Shown here piece after piece: positions 11,506 through 23,243 of a stretch of DNA of 64,000 nucleotides. The position numbers and the translations under genes were made by a program. The first letter of the stretch is position 1. The number at the start of each line of letters is the position of its first letter. This DNA is from Perognathus longimembris pacificus (taxonomy: Eukaryota; Chordata; Mammalia; Rodentia; Heteromyidae): positions 105,245,885 through 105,309,884 of the forward strand of contig NC_063163.1 of NCBI RefSeq assembly GCF_023159225.1, in the 5' to 3' direction. Below the pieces are notes generated by a model. That model saw only the letters and a list, made by a program, of their open reading frames with translations. It ran no database searches and was not told the origin of the DNA.

Positions 11506-13238
11506 AAATTCAGTATATGACAACAAAACACTTGGCAGGGGAAATTCACATTTAAAGATCTTTGAGAGGTAGGTGAGTATGATCTTGGACATATGAATAG
11601 TTAGGAAGAACTGAACTAAGGTGCATTGTCAATGTTTTGCACAGCAGTTGCATTGAATAAGACATTGGAGAGAATCTCTATACCCTGGGCAGCCACTGCA
11701 CCTGCGAGGCTGTAAGGCTTCCTGTCCTCTCAGGCCTGTGTTGAGATGTGGTGAAAAGAATACCATTTGAAGTGCTTTGTGATCTCCCATTCTAGACCAG
11801 GTGAAGCATGAGCGCTGTTTCAATCAGGGGAAACAAATGATGCCTATTTACATTTAATTCTGAGGTTTAGCACATAGAGGACTTTAAATCACCCTAACTC
11901 TGTGATGTTACTGTAAAATGAGTATTTTCTAGTTGCTTTTCGAAGATATCCGATTGGTAGTACTACAAGGCTATCTTGTCCTGAGGTATCGTGCGATAAA
12001 GAGAGAACAGGAATGTATTGAAATGAATCTTTAGCACCTCTGCTTCTTCTAGTCAATTCTGAGCTCTTCCTCCTCCTTATGTAATATTCTTTCTGTCATG
12101 ATTTGTCTTGATTAAAATTGTTCAAAACTTTAGTTGGTTTCAGAAAACAGCTATTTCCAGACCATATAATATAAACAATTCCCTAAGACCTTCTATAATA
12201 TTGTTTTTACCCAATGTACTTAATTCTTATATCCAGTAACTATGACAGTGCTTAATTTTGCTATACATATTTTCTTCTGATCTTACTGTTTGGTTAAAGT
12301 ACATTGATTATACATACCTGATATTTCTATTTGATTAGTGTGGTGGCATTCACACTGGCTCATTTCCAATAATTCTTCTCTTTCAACCATGTTTTCTGCT
12401 AATCTCTGTTTGCCACAGTTTATTTCTGCAGTGGAGGTTATTTGATTTGTCCTTGATAAATTAACAGGTGTGACTTTTACAGGCTCAGGACTCAATGGCC
12501 ACTTTGTATTTGTGCCAAGCCCATGGCGGGGGGGGGGGGGGGTGGGGGGGCGGAGACAAAACTACAGGAAAATGAAGATCGCTTTGTCTTCATTTATCCT
12601 ACTATTTACTGCATGCCTTCGAGTTCCCAAATTAGTCTTCCTTATGGCATATCAGGGTAAAGGAGAGTCATGACGTGTGTTTTACCAGCTAGTGTCTAAT
12701 TGCATAGTTTTCAACCCATTGCAATAATTACAAAATGGGGCCTTTCACTTTAGCATGTAAAGTTCTTGCCAGAACAGACTGACTGCCAAGCATATGACAG
12801 TTTTCTTCCTTTCAGATTGGAGGTTCCCAACTCTTTACGGATAATTCAGTAATCATGGAATCTTCCAGGTTCGCTGTAAACTTTGATTGCTGTTTCTATG
12901 CAAAAGGCATTCATATATATTAGCAATGGTGAGATAAACTGATCTGGAATGCCATTGTGCCTAGAAATGAAGCTACAAAATAAAGTCCACAAGGCAGAGG
13001 CTTTTGCCACAAGGCTTTCTGTGTTAGAGTAAGAATCAGTCATTGACTTTGGCTGTTTTTATGTGTGTGAGAATTTAGCAGAATTCAAAATTTATTTTGC
13101 CACAGGCCTTAATTTTTTTCTTTTCATTATCCAACTGCTAATTTGGAGGCACCTGGGTACATCATGGGGGACTTACATTAAATATATGGTGATCACTTTC
13201 TACACCAGCCATCTATTCATCTATATGAAACACTCAAG
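11506..13238. other. Unique flank, no gene seen
   Basis: About 1.7 kb without a recognised repeat apart from a G15-T-G7 tract at 12528-12550. No exon recognised. Confidence 0.55.
12528..12550 (+). repeat. Poly-G tract
   Basis: Fifteen G, one T, seven G. A strong G-quadruplex candidate and a likely site of length error in assemblies. Confidence 0.9.
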
Positions 13239-13250
13239 AAGATGCAAGAT

Positions 13251-13455
13251 GGCTGGGGATATGGCCTAGTGGCAAGAGTGCTTGCCTTGTATACATGAAG
13301 CCCTGGGTTCAATTCCCCAGCACCACAGAAAAGAGCCAGAAGTGCGCTGTGGCTCAAGTGTCAAGAGTGCTAGCCTTGAGCAAAAAGAAGCCAGGGACAT
13401 AGTATTCAGGCCCTGAGTCCAAACCCCAGGACGGGCAAAAAAAAAATAAAAAAAA
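13251..13455 (+). mobile_element. IDL-Geo dimeric SINE, full length
   Basis: Left half is ID/tRNA-Ala-like (ggggatatggcctagtggca, then a B box in 'gggttcaattcccc'). Right half is Geo (gtggctcaagtg, then gagtccaaaccccaggac) with a poly-A tail. An imperfect direct repeat around AAGATGCA (13239-13246 and 13456-13463) suggests the target site. Confidence 0.96.
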
Positions 13456-14370
13456 AAGATGCAGGAGTCTAAAGTACTCAGGCAAGGTATATATGGGTGT
13501 AGGGATTTAGTGAGTGTGGACCCTCAAAGACTAGAGCTGGTTTGAAAACTTTAAGCTCACAAACTATTAAAGAGATTTTTTTAAATAGCTGTTCCATTAA
13601 AAATTCTATCTTAATAAAATTTAAAAAAATGTATAACAGATACTACATGTAAATGTATGTGTGTAATGAATATATATATATATATACACACACACACGTA
13701 TATGTATATGCACCTGTGTAGGATACCTGATCATTTCAAATGGAGAGAAACATACTGTAAAACAGTAATGTCCTTTTTCAAGCACAAAGACTATCTATAG
13801 TGAAGCTGGAAGTAATTCTGAACTTACCTTTCCAGATTGTATACAGTGTAAACAGGTTTTCATTCATCCATCCTTAATTCATTTATTCATTCACCCATTC
13901 CTTGTTCCATTCATTTTTTTCATTTGTTCAGTTATTACTCTTCTAATATTTATCAAGAAGTTGCTAGGTGCAAGCCACTGTGTTTTAAAATATAATTTCA
14001 AATTTGAATACAATGTGCTTCTTTCTTGCTCTTGAGGTCTCAGGCTTTTCAGCAATGAAATAATCATAGGGGAAGGGAATGTTTAATGCTGAGATCCTCA
14101 GGGCAATTGAGTAAGTAGACCAGAACTTTCTAGAAAACAATCCCATAAAAGTAGACAGGAGAATGAGCACCCAACTCCAGCAGTCCCAGGATTGTTGGGG
14201 GTGCAAGTTCCTTCTTCAGGAAAGAAGGATAAGTGAGGTTGAATGGTAAACAGGACCAATTTTAACCTTACAGGCTCTGCTTGGATTTCACTGACTTGAT
14301 AATAAGGCTCTTTTGAAAGAGTTTAACTTGAGGAGTGTCATAGTATTTATACATCATGCCTAAAAATTGA
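13456..14370. other. Unique flank with a TA/CA patch
   Basis: No gene. A TATATA/CACACA patch lies at 13670-13698 and a CATT-rich patch at 13860-13935. The sequence after the latter resembles the ends of old retroposons but is too degenerate to name. Confidence 0.5.
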
Positions 14371-14371
14371 G

Positions 14372-14623
14372 TGGGGCTGGATTCTGGGGGCTCATGCCTG
14401 TAATCCTAGCTACTCAGGAGGCTGAGATCTGAGGATCACTGTTCTAAGCCAGCCTAGGCAGGAAAGTCCATGAGACTCTTATCTCCAATACCCAACCAGA
14501 ACACTAGAAGTAGATCTGTGGCTCACAGTGGAAGAGTGATATCTTTGAGCAAAAAGAGCTTGGGAATAGTACCCAGGCCCGGAGTTCAAGCCCCATGACT
14601 GAAAAAAAGAGAAAAAAGGAAAA
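14372..14623 (+). mobile_element. B1-like/Geo dimeric SINE
   Basis: Well-conserved head (ctgtaatcctagctactcag) and a Geo half with a GAAAAAA tail. AGTGGGGCT at 14370-14378 and 14624-14632 forms a 9-bp target-site duplication. Confidence 0.93.
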
Positions 14624-14639
14624 AGTGGGGCTATTCTTT

Positions 14640-16040
14640 CATATCCTTGCTTTTTCTATATATTACTTTTCCTAGAAGCCTGTGGTTTTTTCTTGTTTTG
14701 TTTTGTTTTATGGGGGAGGGGCTGCCCCCCCCCCTCCATTCCCCTTGGCTCTTTTGCTCTGAACACCTTGGAACTCAGTGATAATTGTTCACAATGTTTC
14801 ACTCCAGAGGCAGAGACACCACTGCTGGCCTGGCCTGTGGGTTCATTCCCCCCCAAACACTTCACTGTGATGGAAACTTTTGCCTTTCCAATTAAATTAT
14901 TTTGTAAAAGAGTGTCAATTTGGTCTTCTCCTCCAAGCTGTGGGGGGTAGGTGGGGAGGGGGGCTAGAGTCTGAGCTGTGGATGAACACAGAAGCTGTAT
15001 GAATGCAGAGATATTGATAAAGATGCTTTTCAAAGGGCTCCAGCTAATTGGCAGTGGGATGAGGGGGTGGGTTTGTGAGGACTACAACATTGGCTTGTCT
15101 ATTTTCGGGGCTCTTTGTGGAGGTTGCTAGAGTGAGGGGAGCTAATCAGGAGACCTGCATGGGGAGAGAGGCGTGTTATTTAATTAGCTTTACAATGGCC
15201 TGACTTGAAGGCACGTGGTGGTTTTAATAGAGGGAGATAGATGCCCTTTTTTGCAGGGCTAATTGTTAGGAAAAAGCAAGGTCTTTGTTCCCACCCAGCA
15301 TGAGGGCTCTGATCTCTTGGAGCCTAGGGCTTCCCCTGCTTATAATTTTAGACAGAGCTATTCAAGGGAGCTTTGCAGAGAAAAGAAGAACAAGAACAGT
15401 ATTGTATATGCAGGATCACTGCCCAAACTTCCCCAAAGTCATGGGGGGGGGGGAATAAAAAAAAAGAGCCAGAGGACCCAGCCATGTGCATTTTGGAGTA
15501 TTTCCCCATTCTTTATTTATTATGGCTGTTGGAAGGGCAAAGCAATCCTTTCATCAACTTGGAGCTGAGGTAGGGCAACTTAACCAAACATGGCCCAAAA
15601 AACCAACTAAGTCTGTGCTTCCAATAATATGGCATTCGTCTGGCTAAAATGGGCAGGCAACTTGCAAGGAGACGGTGATTTCCATGATGCCAGCGTTGGT
15701 GGCAAGGTGCCAGGCAAACATCGTGCCAGAATACAAATTGAGTTGTTGATCTTCCCTAACTAGCAAAATCTGTATTACACAAGGGACAGTACTGGGAGGG
15801 TAGCCCTTGGTTGTGAGTGGTGGCCCAAGGGGCAAGGTAATTGAGCATTGCACAAGATTCGGTGGGGTCCACTGGCCAACACAAGCTTCTCCTCAGCAAG
15901 TGACACTTTATCTGAATTCCAGATGACAAGTCCAAGCTTGGGGCTGGTGGGTCTAGAATTCTGTCACTAACATGCATGTGCCTGGCATGCTTAGAAATGA
16001 GTGGAAGTTCTGATTTACAACACCACATGTTTCAATTGGC
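14640..16040. promoter_or_regulatory. SINE-free block with clustered homeodomain-type cores
   Basis: Repeat-free apart from C10 (14725-14734) and G11 (15443-15453) runs. TAATTG at 15045-15050, TAATC at 15143, TAATTAG at 15181-15187 and TAATTG at 15260-15265 lie within 220 bp. A three-run G tract at 14942-14962 could form a quadruplex. Candidate regulatory element only. Confidence 0.3.
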
Positions 16041-16048
16041 AGATGAAA

Positions 16049-16107
16049 ATGAGTGAACACAAAGAAAGATGAGTTAATACAAAGACGAATGAACACAAAG
16101 AAAACTT
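16049..16107 (+). repeat. Short tandem repeat, about 20-bp unit
   Basis: ATGAGTGAACACAAAGAAAG is followed by two diverged copies (ATGAGTTAATACAAAGACGA and a shortened third). Confidence 0.75.
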
Positions 16108-16660
16108 GCCTGAAGTAGTTGTATTGCTGTTATGACTGGTAGGAACCGATTGGGGAATGCTTCTTAGCAACGTACAGGGCAGGCCATGTGCAGGATTTTG
16201 ACAAATTACTGCCCAACCCGATAGTTTAATGGTCAGGACAATCTCATTAAAAAAAATCTCATTTGGTTAAAGTTGTACAAAAATCACTGGATAGCTATCA
16301 CTCTGCTACCCAGATAGGAGAGAACTCAATATTGGAAGGCATCTTTGAGGGTGTATCTATGTACGTATCTGTGCTGCTGATTGGTGCAGCTTTGAACCTG
16401 AGTTTAGAATGTCCACAACCCTATTTCCCATCGCCATGGTGAGACTTAATCCTTTCACACCCAAAAGGCTTGTGTTGTGGGTGTGTGATTTATTCACTTG
16501 ATAAAAAAAAATTCCTTTTATCACTTAGTCATGATCTTAATGGCATGTACCCAATAGACACCCATAGACTAATGTTTTTTCCTTGTGTGCCATGGTTTGG
16601 ATTATGAATTGTTTAGGTGCATTCAATCTGAAGTCATGATTCCTACTTTTAAAATTCACA
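16108..16660. other. Unique flank, no gene seen
   Basis: Non-coding sequence without recognised repeats. Confidence 0.5.
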
Positions 16661-16669
16661 GTAGCAATT

Positions 16670-16855
16670 CAGCATCATGGAGTACTTTATTGTGTGTCAG
16701 GTCCCATGCAAAAGTTCTTGGCATACACATACATTTTGTATTCAGCTCCACTCTCGGGACACTTTCATCAGCTATGTTTAACAAAATGGAGGCTTTCTGA
16801 GGCAGGAGAGTGACAAAGCCCAAACTCAAACTCTGGTGTCACTACTGCCAAAGCT
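16670..16855 (-). mobile_element. MIR-like ancient SINE remnant
   Basis: Antisense MIR order: 'gtactttattgtgtgtcagg', 'aacaaaatggaggctttctg', 'gtgacaaagccc', 'caaactctggtgtc'. Degenerate. Confidence 0.6.
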
Positions 16856-17398
16856 TAGGCCATTAACTGTTCCACTCCATCAATGTTCAGGTATTGTAGA
16901 GCTTATGTGCATTCTGTGTCTGGAAGATACCAATACCGGATGGTTTCTGTGCAACAAGAAACTGCAGGTCTTTGCATGCATTCTTGAGAAGCTTGGACAT
17001 GAAAGTGCCTTCTTACTCTCATACTTCAGTTCAATTCAATTCACTCCAATTTGATTGCAAAAAACCCCTCCATAGGAGTAAGCATTAATGGGAAGGGGTG
17101 TACATGTAGGTTCCAGGCCTTTCGTGGATCTGGAATAGTTATTGCTGATCACCTGGTCTCTCTCGGTGCTACAAAATTCCCAGAAAGAGAAGTCTATGGT
17201 ATATTTTTTCTTTAAAATTCTCAACAAAATTTAGAATTTTTAATTCCTGGAAAGGGATCTCTCCTGGGAACCTGCCATAAGAGAGCTGCCTTTTGTTCTC
17301 TCCTCCCTGAATTAGCTGCTAGCTCCCCGCCCAGTAGTACTCCACCTCCTCCTGGTTGGTCCCTGGTGATTCTTCTTATCCAAGTCCATTGGTTTGTG
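16856..17398. other. Unique flank, no gene seen
   Basis: No exon or repeat recognised. Confidence 0.5.
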
Positions 17399-17620
17399 TC
17401 CAGTCATAGGGCTTGGACTCAGGGCCTGGGCACTAGCCATGAGCTTTTGTGCTCAAGGCTAGTGCTCTGCCACTTTGAGCCACAGCTCTACTTCCAATTT
17501 TCTGGTGGTTAATTGGAGTCTCATGGACATTTTTGCCTGGGCTGGCTTTGAACCAGGATCCTCAGATCTGAGCATTCTGAGTATCTAGGATACAAGTGTG
17601 AGCCACTAGCACCCAGCCCA
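17399..17620 (-). mobile_element. B1-like/Geo dimeric SINE
   Basis: Reverse full dimer: 'cttggactcagggcctgggc' Geo half, then 'ttaattggagtctcatgg' and a head ending 'gccactagcacccagccc'. Confidence 0.93.
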
Positions 17621-18023
17621 AGTCTTTTCTGTGATGAAGTCGTTCAAGAGGATTTTCTAGTCTGGGAAAAACATGTGTCCTATCCATCTGATGATATAGA
17701 TTTTCTTTAAGATTAGATTTTCCCTATAGTTTCTACTTCTCTTTGTTTTTCACCTTATTCATCATTACCTATTATTTTGAGCCACAAGCCCTTGAATGTG
17801 CTTCATGAGTCTGACTGATGGTGGCTCTGTACATGTTACTCAGATGGGAATTTCTCCTCTCTTCTTCACAAATTCAAAGAAAGGTTTCTATTGCATGGCA
17901 GCCAGATAGATGAGATGTGAGCTACTTTTGTTGCCACAAAACAATGCCAAGCAAACTGGGATGGCTTCTTAGAAATTCCACACAACCTAACATCTCTCAG
18001 TGGCTCTTAAGAATGCAGAATCA

Positions 18024-18266
18024 AGGGCATTGGTGGCTAACGCCTATAACCTTAGCTATGCAGGAGCCAGAGATCTGAGGATTGCGACTTAAAGCCAGCC
18101 CCCACAGGAAAGTCTGTGAGACTACTATCTCCAAATAACCATTAGAAAACTGGAAATGGTGCTGCAGCTCAAAATGGTAGAGCACTAGCTTTGAGCTGAA
18201 GAGCTCAGGGACAGCGCTCAGGCCCAGAGTTCAAGCCCCACAATCCACCAAAAAAAAAAAAAAAAG
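18024..18266 (+). mobile_element. B1-like/Geo dimeric SINE with target-site duplication
   Basis: Full dimer with a poly-A tail of about 17. ATGCAGAATCA occurs on both sides (18013-18023 and 18267-18277), an exact 11-bp duplication typical of L1-driven insertion. Confidence 0.95.
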
Positions 18267-18344
18267 ATGCAGAATCATGTGTGAGCTGTAATGCCAGTGA
18301 GGCTGATATCTCTCTTCTTTTTGTTAAATTTTGTTTTTGTTTTT

Positions 18345-18440
18345 GTTTTTTTACATAGTTGTACAATGGAATTTCAATTCAACATGTCAAGTTCTGAGTA
18401 CAGGGCATCTTGATCCATTGTCACTCCTTCTATAGTGCTG
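18345..18440 (-). mobile_element. L1-3'-end-like repeat fragment
   Basis: 'agttgtacaatgg...ttcaattcaacatgtcaag...tcttgatccattgtcac' recurs at about 42090-42140 and 61850-61910, so it is dispersed. Its complement resembles the A-tailed end seen at 42000. Confidence 0.55.
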
Positions 18441-18879
18441 CCCTGTCTCTTGCTACCCCACTTAGCCTCCCAAGTTACCTGGCTTTTCATTTTCATAGGC
18501 TTATCGCTTCTTGAGGCTGTTTGCCATTGGTCAGAATTACAGAGGTGGCATGGTTCGTGGTGCTCAAATATTCTAAATATAACTAATTACATGAAACCTT
18601 CCAATCTTTTTTCCTGGATCTAACAAGCTGGTATATTTAATGAAACTTATATTCTGTGCATACTCTTCAAGATAGTACAGCTCATGCTCCAAAACACATT
18701 TAAAAAGAAAGAGATTTGAAGTAGCATGATGTGCATCTCTTTTCCTCTGCGTTAGATTTAGCATCAATGTAGGAAGAAGAGTCTCATAAATCCATTAGGA
18801 TACTATCATGTAATTCAGTGAAGGATATTTAAGGTAAAATGTTTACAGACAACCAAAAGGGCACACTAAATTAATTGTT
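18441..18879. other. Unique flank, no gene seen
   Basis: AT-rich, no recognisable gene. Confidence 0.45.
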
Positions 18880-19015
18880 TACTAATTTCTTTTTTGCGAT
18901 AATTAGGAGGTTGTACAAAGGGGTTACCCTTCCTTCACGTTCTCCCATTCTCTCTTCACAAGTTGCATAGTTCCTCTTTTACATAGTGTATATTGAATGC
19001 CATGATGTATACTAA
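18880..19015 (-). mobile_element. L1-3'-end-like repeat fragment
   Basis: 'gttgtacaaaggggtta' then 'cacaagttgcatagttcctc' and 'tacatagtgtatattgaatg', the same dispersed family as at 18345 and 57112. Confidence 0.5.
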
Positions 19016-20258
19016 TTTCTTAATGTGAATTTTTTTTTCTTGAGACTCTTATAGCCCATTATAGTTCAGGTGTCATGATGGAATTGAACCAAGCCTATTA
19101 TTTCCTTGGTTTTTATGGTTAAGATCAGTAAGTTCTCTTTTGTAATGTCTTTATTCCCCACTAGCAGATATCGATGTTTAAGTATGGAGAGTACCCTTTT
19201 AACCCAAACAAGAAAGTTCAAGCACTTTTTACCTGTCCCTGTGTGCTTGCTAGGCATAGATGCTCAGTTGACAATCCTTGTCCTTTCTCTTCCTGTCCCT
19301 ATTCAACTCATGCCCATCTTCACCCCATTTGTACTCTCTACCTATCCCCCTCCTTTCTATGCCTGTAGTAAAAGGATACATTTCAAAATACAATGCTTCC
19401 GAGGAAGACTGGTCACAGTGTATTTGAGATGGTAAAGGGGATGTGTAATAGACACCGTGTCCCATAAAGTATGTAACACTTGACTCTTTCTTGTAAAGAA
19501 GGGGGGAAATTGAGCTTATTGCATACATTTTCCTTATAAATACTGCACCTAAAAGCTGTATATCTGACCTTGTGGCAATCAGTGCAAACAAAGACTCATC
19601 TCAAAGTTCAGTCTTGAAGACAGTTCTTGAACAGTTGGAAGTGATGAGCAGCACACTGCATAAAATGTCCATACTGATGATAAAACCCTTGGTTTGTTAT
19701 GGGATGAGCCTTTTTCCCCCCACAAACTACTACTCTTGCCTACACTCAGAAGAAAAGCCACATGTATATTGTGATCATAAGCATATTCTCCTTTAAGAGG
19801 ATGAATGCTGGAATAAGCAGAATAACTAGTGGTTAGAAAGGCATTAACCCTTTAATCAGCACCATTCATTGGGCTCCCAAGGTCTTCAATCAAACACCAC
19901 AGGTGCAATAATGACTGGAGTTTCTTTTGCTGTTTGTCCTGAGACTGCATGAGCAAGGAGCACATATTCCAATAGATTCCAAGGATGGATGCTCAGGGTG
20001 CTGAGGACAAAAGGAAAATGTATGGGTATGGGAGTAAAGTTTCTAAGAGGGAAATTCTTTCACATGGAAAATGTACATGAACCTGAGAAATGAATCCCAT
20101 GCTTGTGTTGTATCAGTCTGTGACCTCCTGGGACCTATCCAAGTCTGTCCTGGATCCTTGGTATCTCTTCAGCTTGAGGACCTCCCATTCAGTTGACTTT
20201 CGTAACTCTTTGATTCTTAAAAGTTGGTTTTGTGTAGGTATTGGGCACATTCTCAATT
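19016..20258. other. Unique flank, no gene seen
   Basis: AT-rich non-coding DNA. Open frames around 19250-19591 are within chance length and look unlike a protein family. Confidence 0.5.
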
Positions 20259-20259
20259 T

Positions 20260-20402
20260 TTTTAAAAAAATTGTAATTATAAATAAAAGTGATGTATGGA
20301 GGGTTACAGTTACATAGGTCTGGTAAGGAATACCTTTCTTTTTGGACAATGTCACTCCTCCCTTCCCTCTTTCCCAGTTTTTCCTCCCTGTTCCACATGA
20401 GC
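20260..20402 (-). mobile_element. L1-3'-end-like repeat fragment
   Basis: The complement reads as the A-tailed end (tgtaaccctccatacatcac, AATAAA-like) found at 5150 and 42000. Confidence 0.55.
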
Positions 20403-21040
20403 AAATCTTAATTTCATTTTGGAATTTAGGGGACTTAAGGCCCAGAAAAACAAAGGCTTGGAATCACTGATTCTTATTTCTTCCATTACATCTGGCCCTC
20501 GTCATGACCCATGATCATTGCATCCTTCCCACAGAAGGTCCCTCCTACGGATCCTCTTTTAACCTCTTCTGATTGGCTTCTAGTGAGATTTGCTTCTTCA
20601 GCTATCAGAATGGAGAAACTCTCCATCTCATCTCTGCTCCTTGATCTCCAGGATGATACAAGTTAGTCCTTTGGGGCAATTGACTTTGGCATTTAAGAGA
20701 AGGAAGACGGTTCCACAGTGAAATTATCTTCCTGTGAGAGTCAAGCCACAACTGCAGAGAACATCTGTTTTGAAGTTCCGTGTTGTCTTTGTAACCTAAG
20801 AGTCTAGTAGGGTAAGATCAGAGGAAGGCCTTGCACCACCTGCAGCCTTGGTGGTAGGGTGGGAATCTTGTTCCCATGAAAGAGACCCTGGGCCTCCACT
20901 TTTGCCAGGCTATTAAAAAATGTTGGCTCTCTTATCATCTCTGCTAATGCCACTATCTCTCTGCCTCCTCATGAGGCCAATTTAGGACAATGTAAATTGG
21001 GATCCCAATTATAGGATCCCCACAGGTGTGGAGGGCAGTC
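20403..21040. other. Unique flank, no gene seen
   Basis: Non-coding, no repeat recognised. Confidence 0.5.
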
Positions 21041-21480
21041 TGCATTCAGCATTATCCGGTCTCAGGTGGGAGCAATAGTCCCCAGAAAGATGCTGTCTGT
21101 AGGCTTTGGAGAGGCAAACTGACCCTGAGTGTAGAAGAGGCTTCCATACTCTGTAGCCTTGATTGACTACTCGCCTCATCTGTCTGAGCTGTGTCTGATT
21201 TGCTGCGCGGACACGTGATGTCTAAACGGATGCATTCTAAAATGTCGCTTGGTCTGTGGATTAGGCCAATCCGTCCCACATTGTTGGGGCTGCAGATGCA
21301 GATGAATGGTTCATAATTATAGTCTAAAGAAACTGCAGACAGCAATAGAGCCAAGCCAGACCCTTTTCTTCTTATAGCCCATGCCAAGCTGTCTCCCACA
21401 GGGAATGAGAGTGTGGTTATTCTGCAATCTACTTGTCCCAAGACAGCTCATGTGGTACACAGAATCGGGTGCAATTTCTA
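21040..21480. promoter_or_regulatory. Repeat-free block with retained CpGs, 5 kb upstream of ETS1
   Basis: Retains several CpGs (tgctgcgcggacacgtgatg includes a CACGTG E-box) in an otherwise CpG-poor flank. A 129-codon minus-strand frame crosses it but has no recognisable protein features. Candidate regulatory DNA only. Confidence 0.25.
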
Positions 21481-21874
21481 GAAACCAAGTCTGAGCATTT
21501 ACAAGCTCCCCTGTACATCGGATCCTGTTCTGTGTTACAAGGCTGATTGGAATAGACTAAGCCAAGCAGCTGAGACTTCTCTCATCCATGTGGCATCTGT
21601 AAATGGCAAGGGTAGTTGCCATGGAGAGCTAGCTATCAGGGGGTCCTGACACTGTCTTGGTGCCTTGTTCAGTTGTGTGGCGCTGGACAGGGTGAATTGT
21701 TCACATGTAGACTTAGTTTTTCTTTTTGGTGAATGGGAAGGGCTATGCTTGTTCATCACCAATAGGCTTCCACCCATTTTGAACCTGTGGTCAGAAAGTC
21801 TGAGTTTTCCCCCCCCCCCTCAAAAAAGTCATCAGTAATTGTGACCTTGAAAAGCAGCTTTAAAAAACAAATTG
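21481..21874. other. Unique flank with C11 run
   Basis: No gene; a C11 homopolymer lies at 21809-21819. Confidence 0.5.
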
Positions 21875-22112
21875 AGAGCCAGGTAGGTGGCTCACGTCTG
21901 TAATACTAGCTACTCAGGAGACTGAGCTCTAAAGATGGTGGTTCAAAGCCGGCTCAGGTAGGTAAGTACATGAGACTCTTCAAGTAACGACCAGAAGACT
22001 AGACATAGATCTGTGGCTTAAAGAGGTAGAATGGTAGCCTTGACCAAAAGAGCTCAGAGACAGGGCCCAGGCCCAACTTCAAGCCCCGTAACCAAATAAA
22101 GAAGAAAAAAAA
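21875..22112 (+). mobile_element. B1-like/Geo dimeric SINE
   Basis: Head 'ggtggctcacgtctgtaata', Geo half 'atggtagccttgaccaaaag', A-rich tail. The head-to-Geo junction is shortened. Confidence 0.92.
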
Positions 22113-22189
22113 GTGAAGGACCTAGCTAAGAGAAAGATTTATAGTGGATTTTCACATATTTTACTTGATCTTTAAAACAGTAATAAAGA

Positions 22190-22680
22190 GTTGGGGCATT
22201 ATGATTTTTCTGATTGTAGATACTGCGCTCAATGCTTTGTGGGTATGATTTCATTTCATGTTCTCAATAATCTTAAAAAGTGGATGCTGCAAGGTACGGT
22301 GGCTCACAACTGTCATCCAAGCTATTCAGGAGGCTGGGATCTGAGAATCACAGTGGGAAGGGAGCCCTGGTAGAGGAATTCAAGAGACTTTTATCTCCAG
22401 TTAACCAGCAAAACGGCAGAAGTATGGCTACGGCTCAAGTGTTAGCGTCAGCTTTTGAGCAAAAAAGCCCAAACTACAGTGACTTGAGTTTAAGTCCCAG
22501 TATCAGTGCATGTGCACATGCACACACACACAAAGATACTATTATTTTCCCTTCTCATATGTGGAGGAACTGAGTTTCAGAATTGTTTAAGTGTGACTTA
22601 CTGTGGTAAATTAAGCCCATGAATTGGTACAGCTAGAGTTAGAGCCTGAATCTTATTCTAGAGTCCACACTGTTCACTAC
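22190..22680 (-). mobile_element. MIR-like remnant split by a SINE
   Basis: MIR-like antisense sequence before 22286 (tctcaataatcttaaaaag) and after 22534 (cttctcatatgtggaggaac, ctgagtttcag, then cagctagagttagagcctga) reads as one element interrupted by the dimeric SINE. Confidence 0.55.
22287..22533 (+). mobile_element. B1-like/Geo dimeric SINE nested in MIR-like remnant
   Basis: Head 'acggtggctcacaactgtca', Geo half 'cggctcaagtgttagcgtca', ending in a short GTGCACATGCACACACA tail. Confidence 0.88.
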
Positions 22681-23151
22681 CATAGGTCTATTTTATTCTA
22701 AAGTTTTCCCCAACAAATAGACCACCAAGTCTTCTCTCCCCTCCCTCTGTTTCCTCCTAACTGTGGCTCCATTATCCCTTATTGTTTATTGTACCTTCTA
22801 AACAATAGCTAATGCGTCTGTTACAGACCAGGGTGGTTTTATTCCCTGAAGCAAGAGGAGGTTGTGACACCAAAAGGTTAAGTAGTTTGGGTGAGGTCAT
22901 TGGGGTAGCCCGCAGTCAGCAGTAATGCTGTCTTCCCAGTCCGCTACTTGGGTTTTCAGGCTGACCTCAGGCCTTTTGGAATTAGAGTTTCATTAATAGA
23001 GTTATTTTAACTTTTATTTTCTAGCTCTGATTTTTCCATTTTATTGCTGTTTGATGATAGATATTACAGCTAGATTAGCCTCTGGCATCTTTCTTACCCA
23101 GCATGCTTTTTTCTAAACTTAACAGATACAAAACAGCTTAAGTTTGTGAAG
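22681..23151. other. Unique flank, no gene seen
   Basis: Start of a SINE-free interval that lasts to 27335. Confidence 0.5.
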
Positions 23152-23243
23152 CTGCTTCTTCTTCTTCTTCTTCTTCTTCTTCTTCTTCTTCTTCTTCTTC
23201 TTCTTCTTTTTCTTCTTCTTCTTCTCCTTCTTCTTCTTCTTCT
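23152..23243. repeat. (TTC)n triplet microsatellite
   Basis: About 20 uninterrupted TTC units, then TTTTTC and CTCCTTC interruptions and further units. Long GAA/TTC tracts can form triplex (H-DNA). Confidence 0.97.

Noticed and set aside
13251..13330. tRNA gene
   Set aside because: A and B boxes are present, but they belong to the ID/tRNA-Ala-like half of an IDL-Geo SINE with a poly-A tail.
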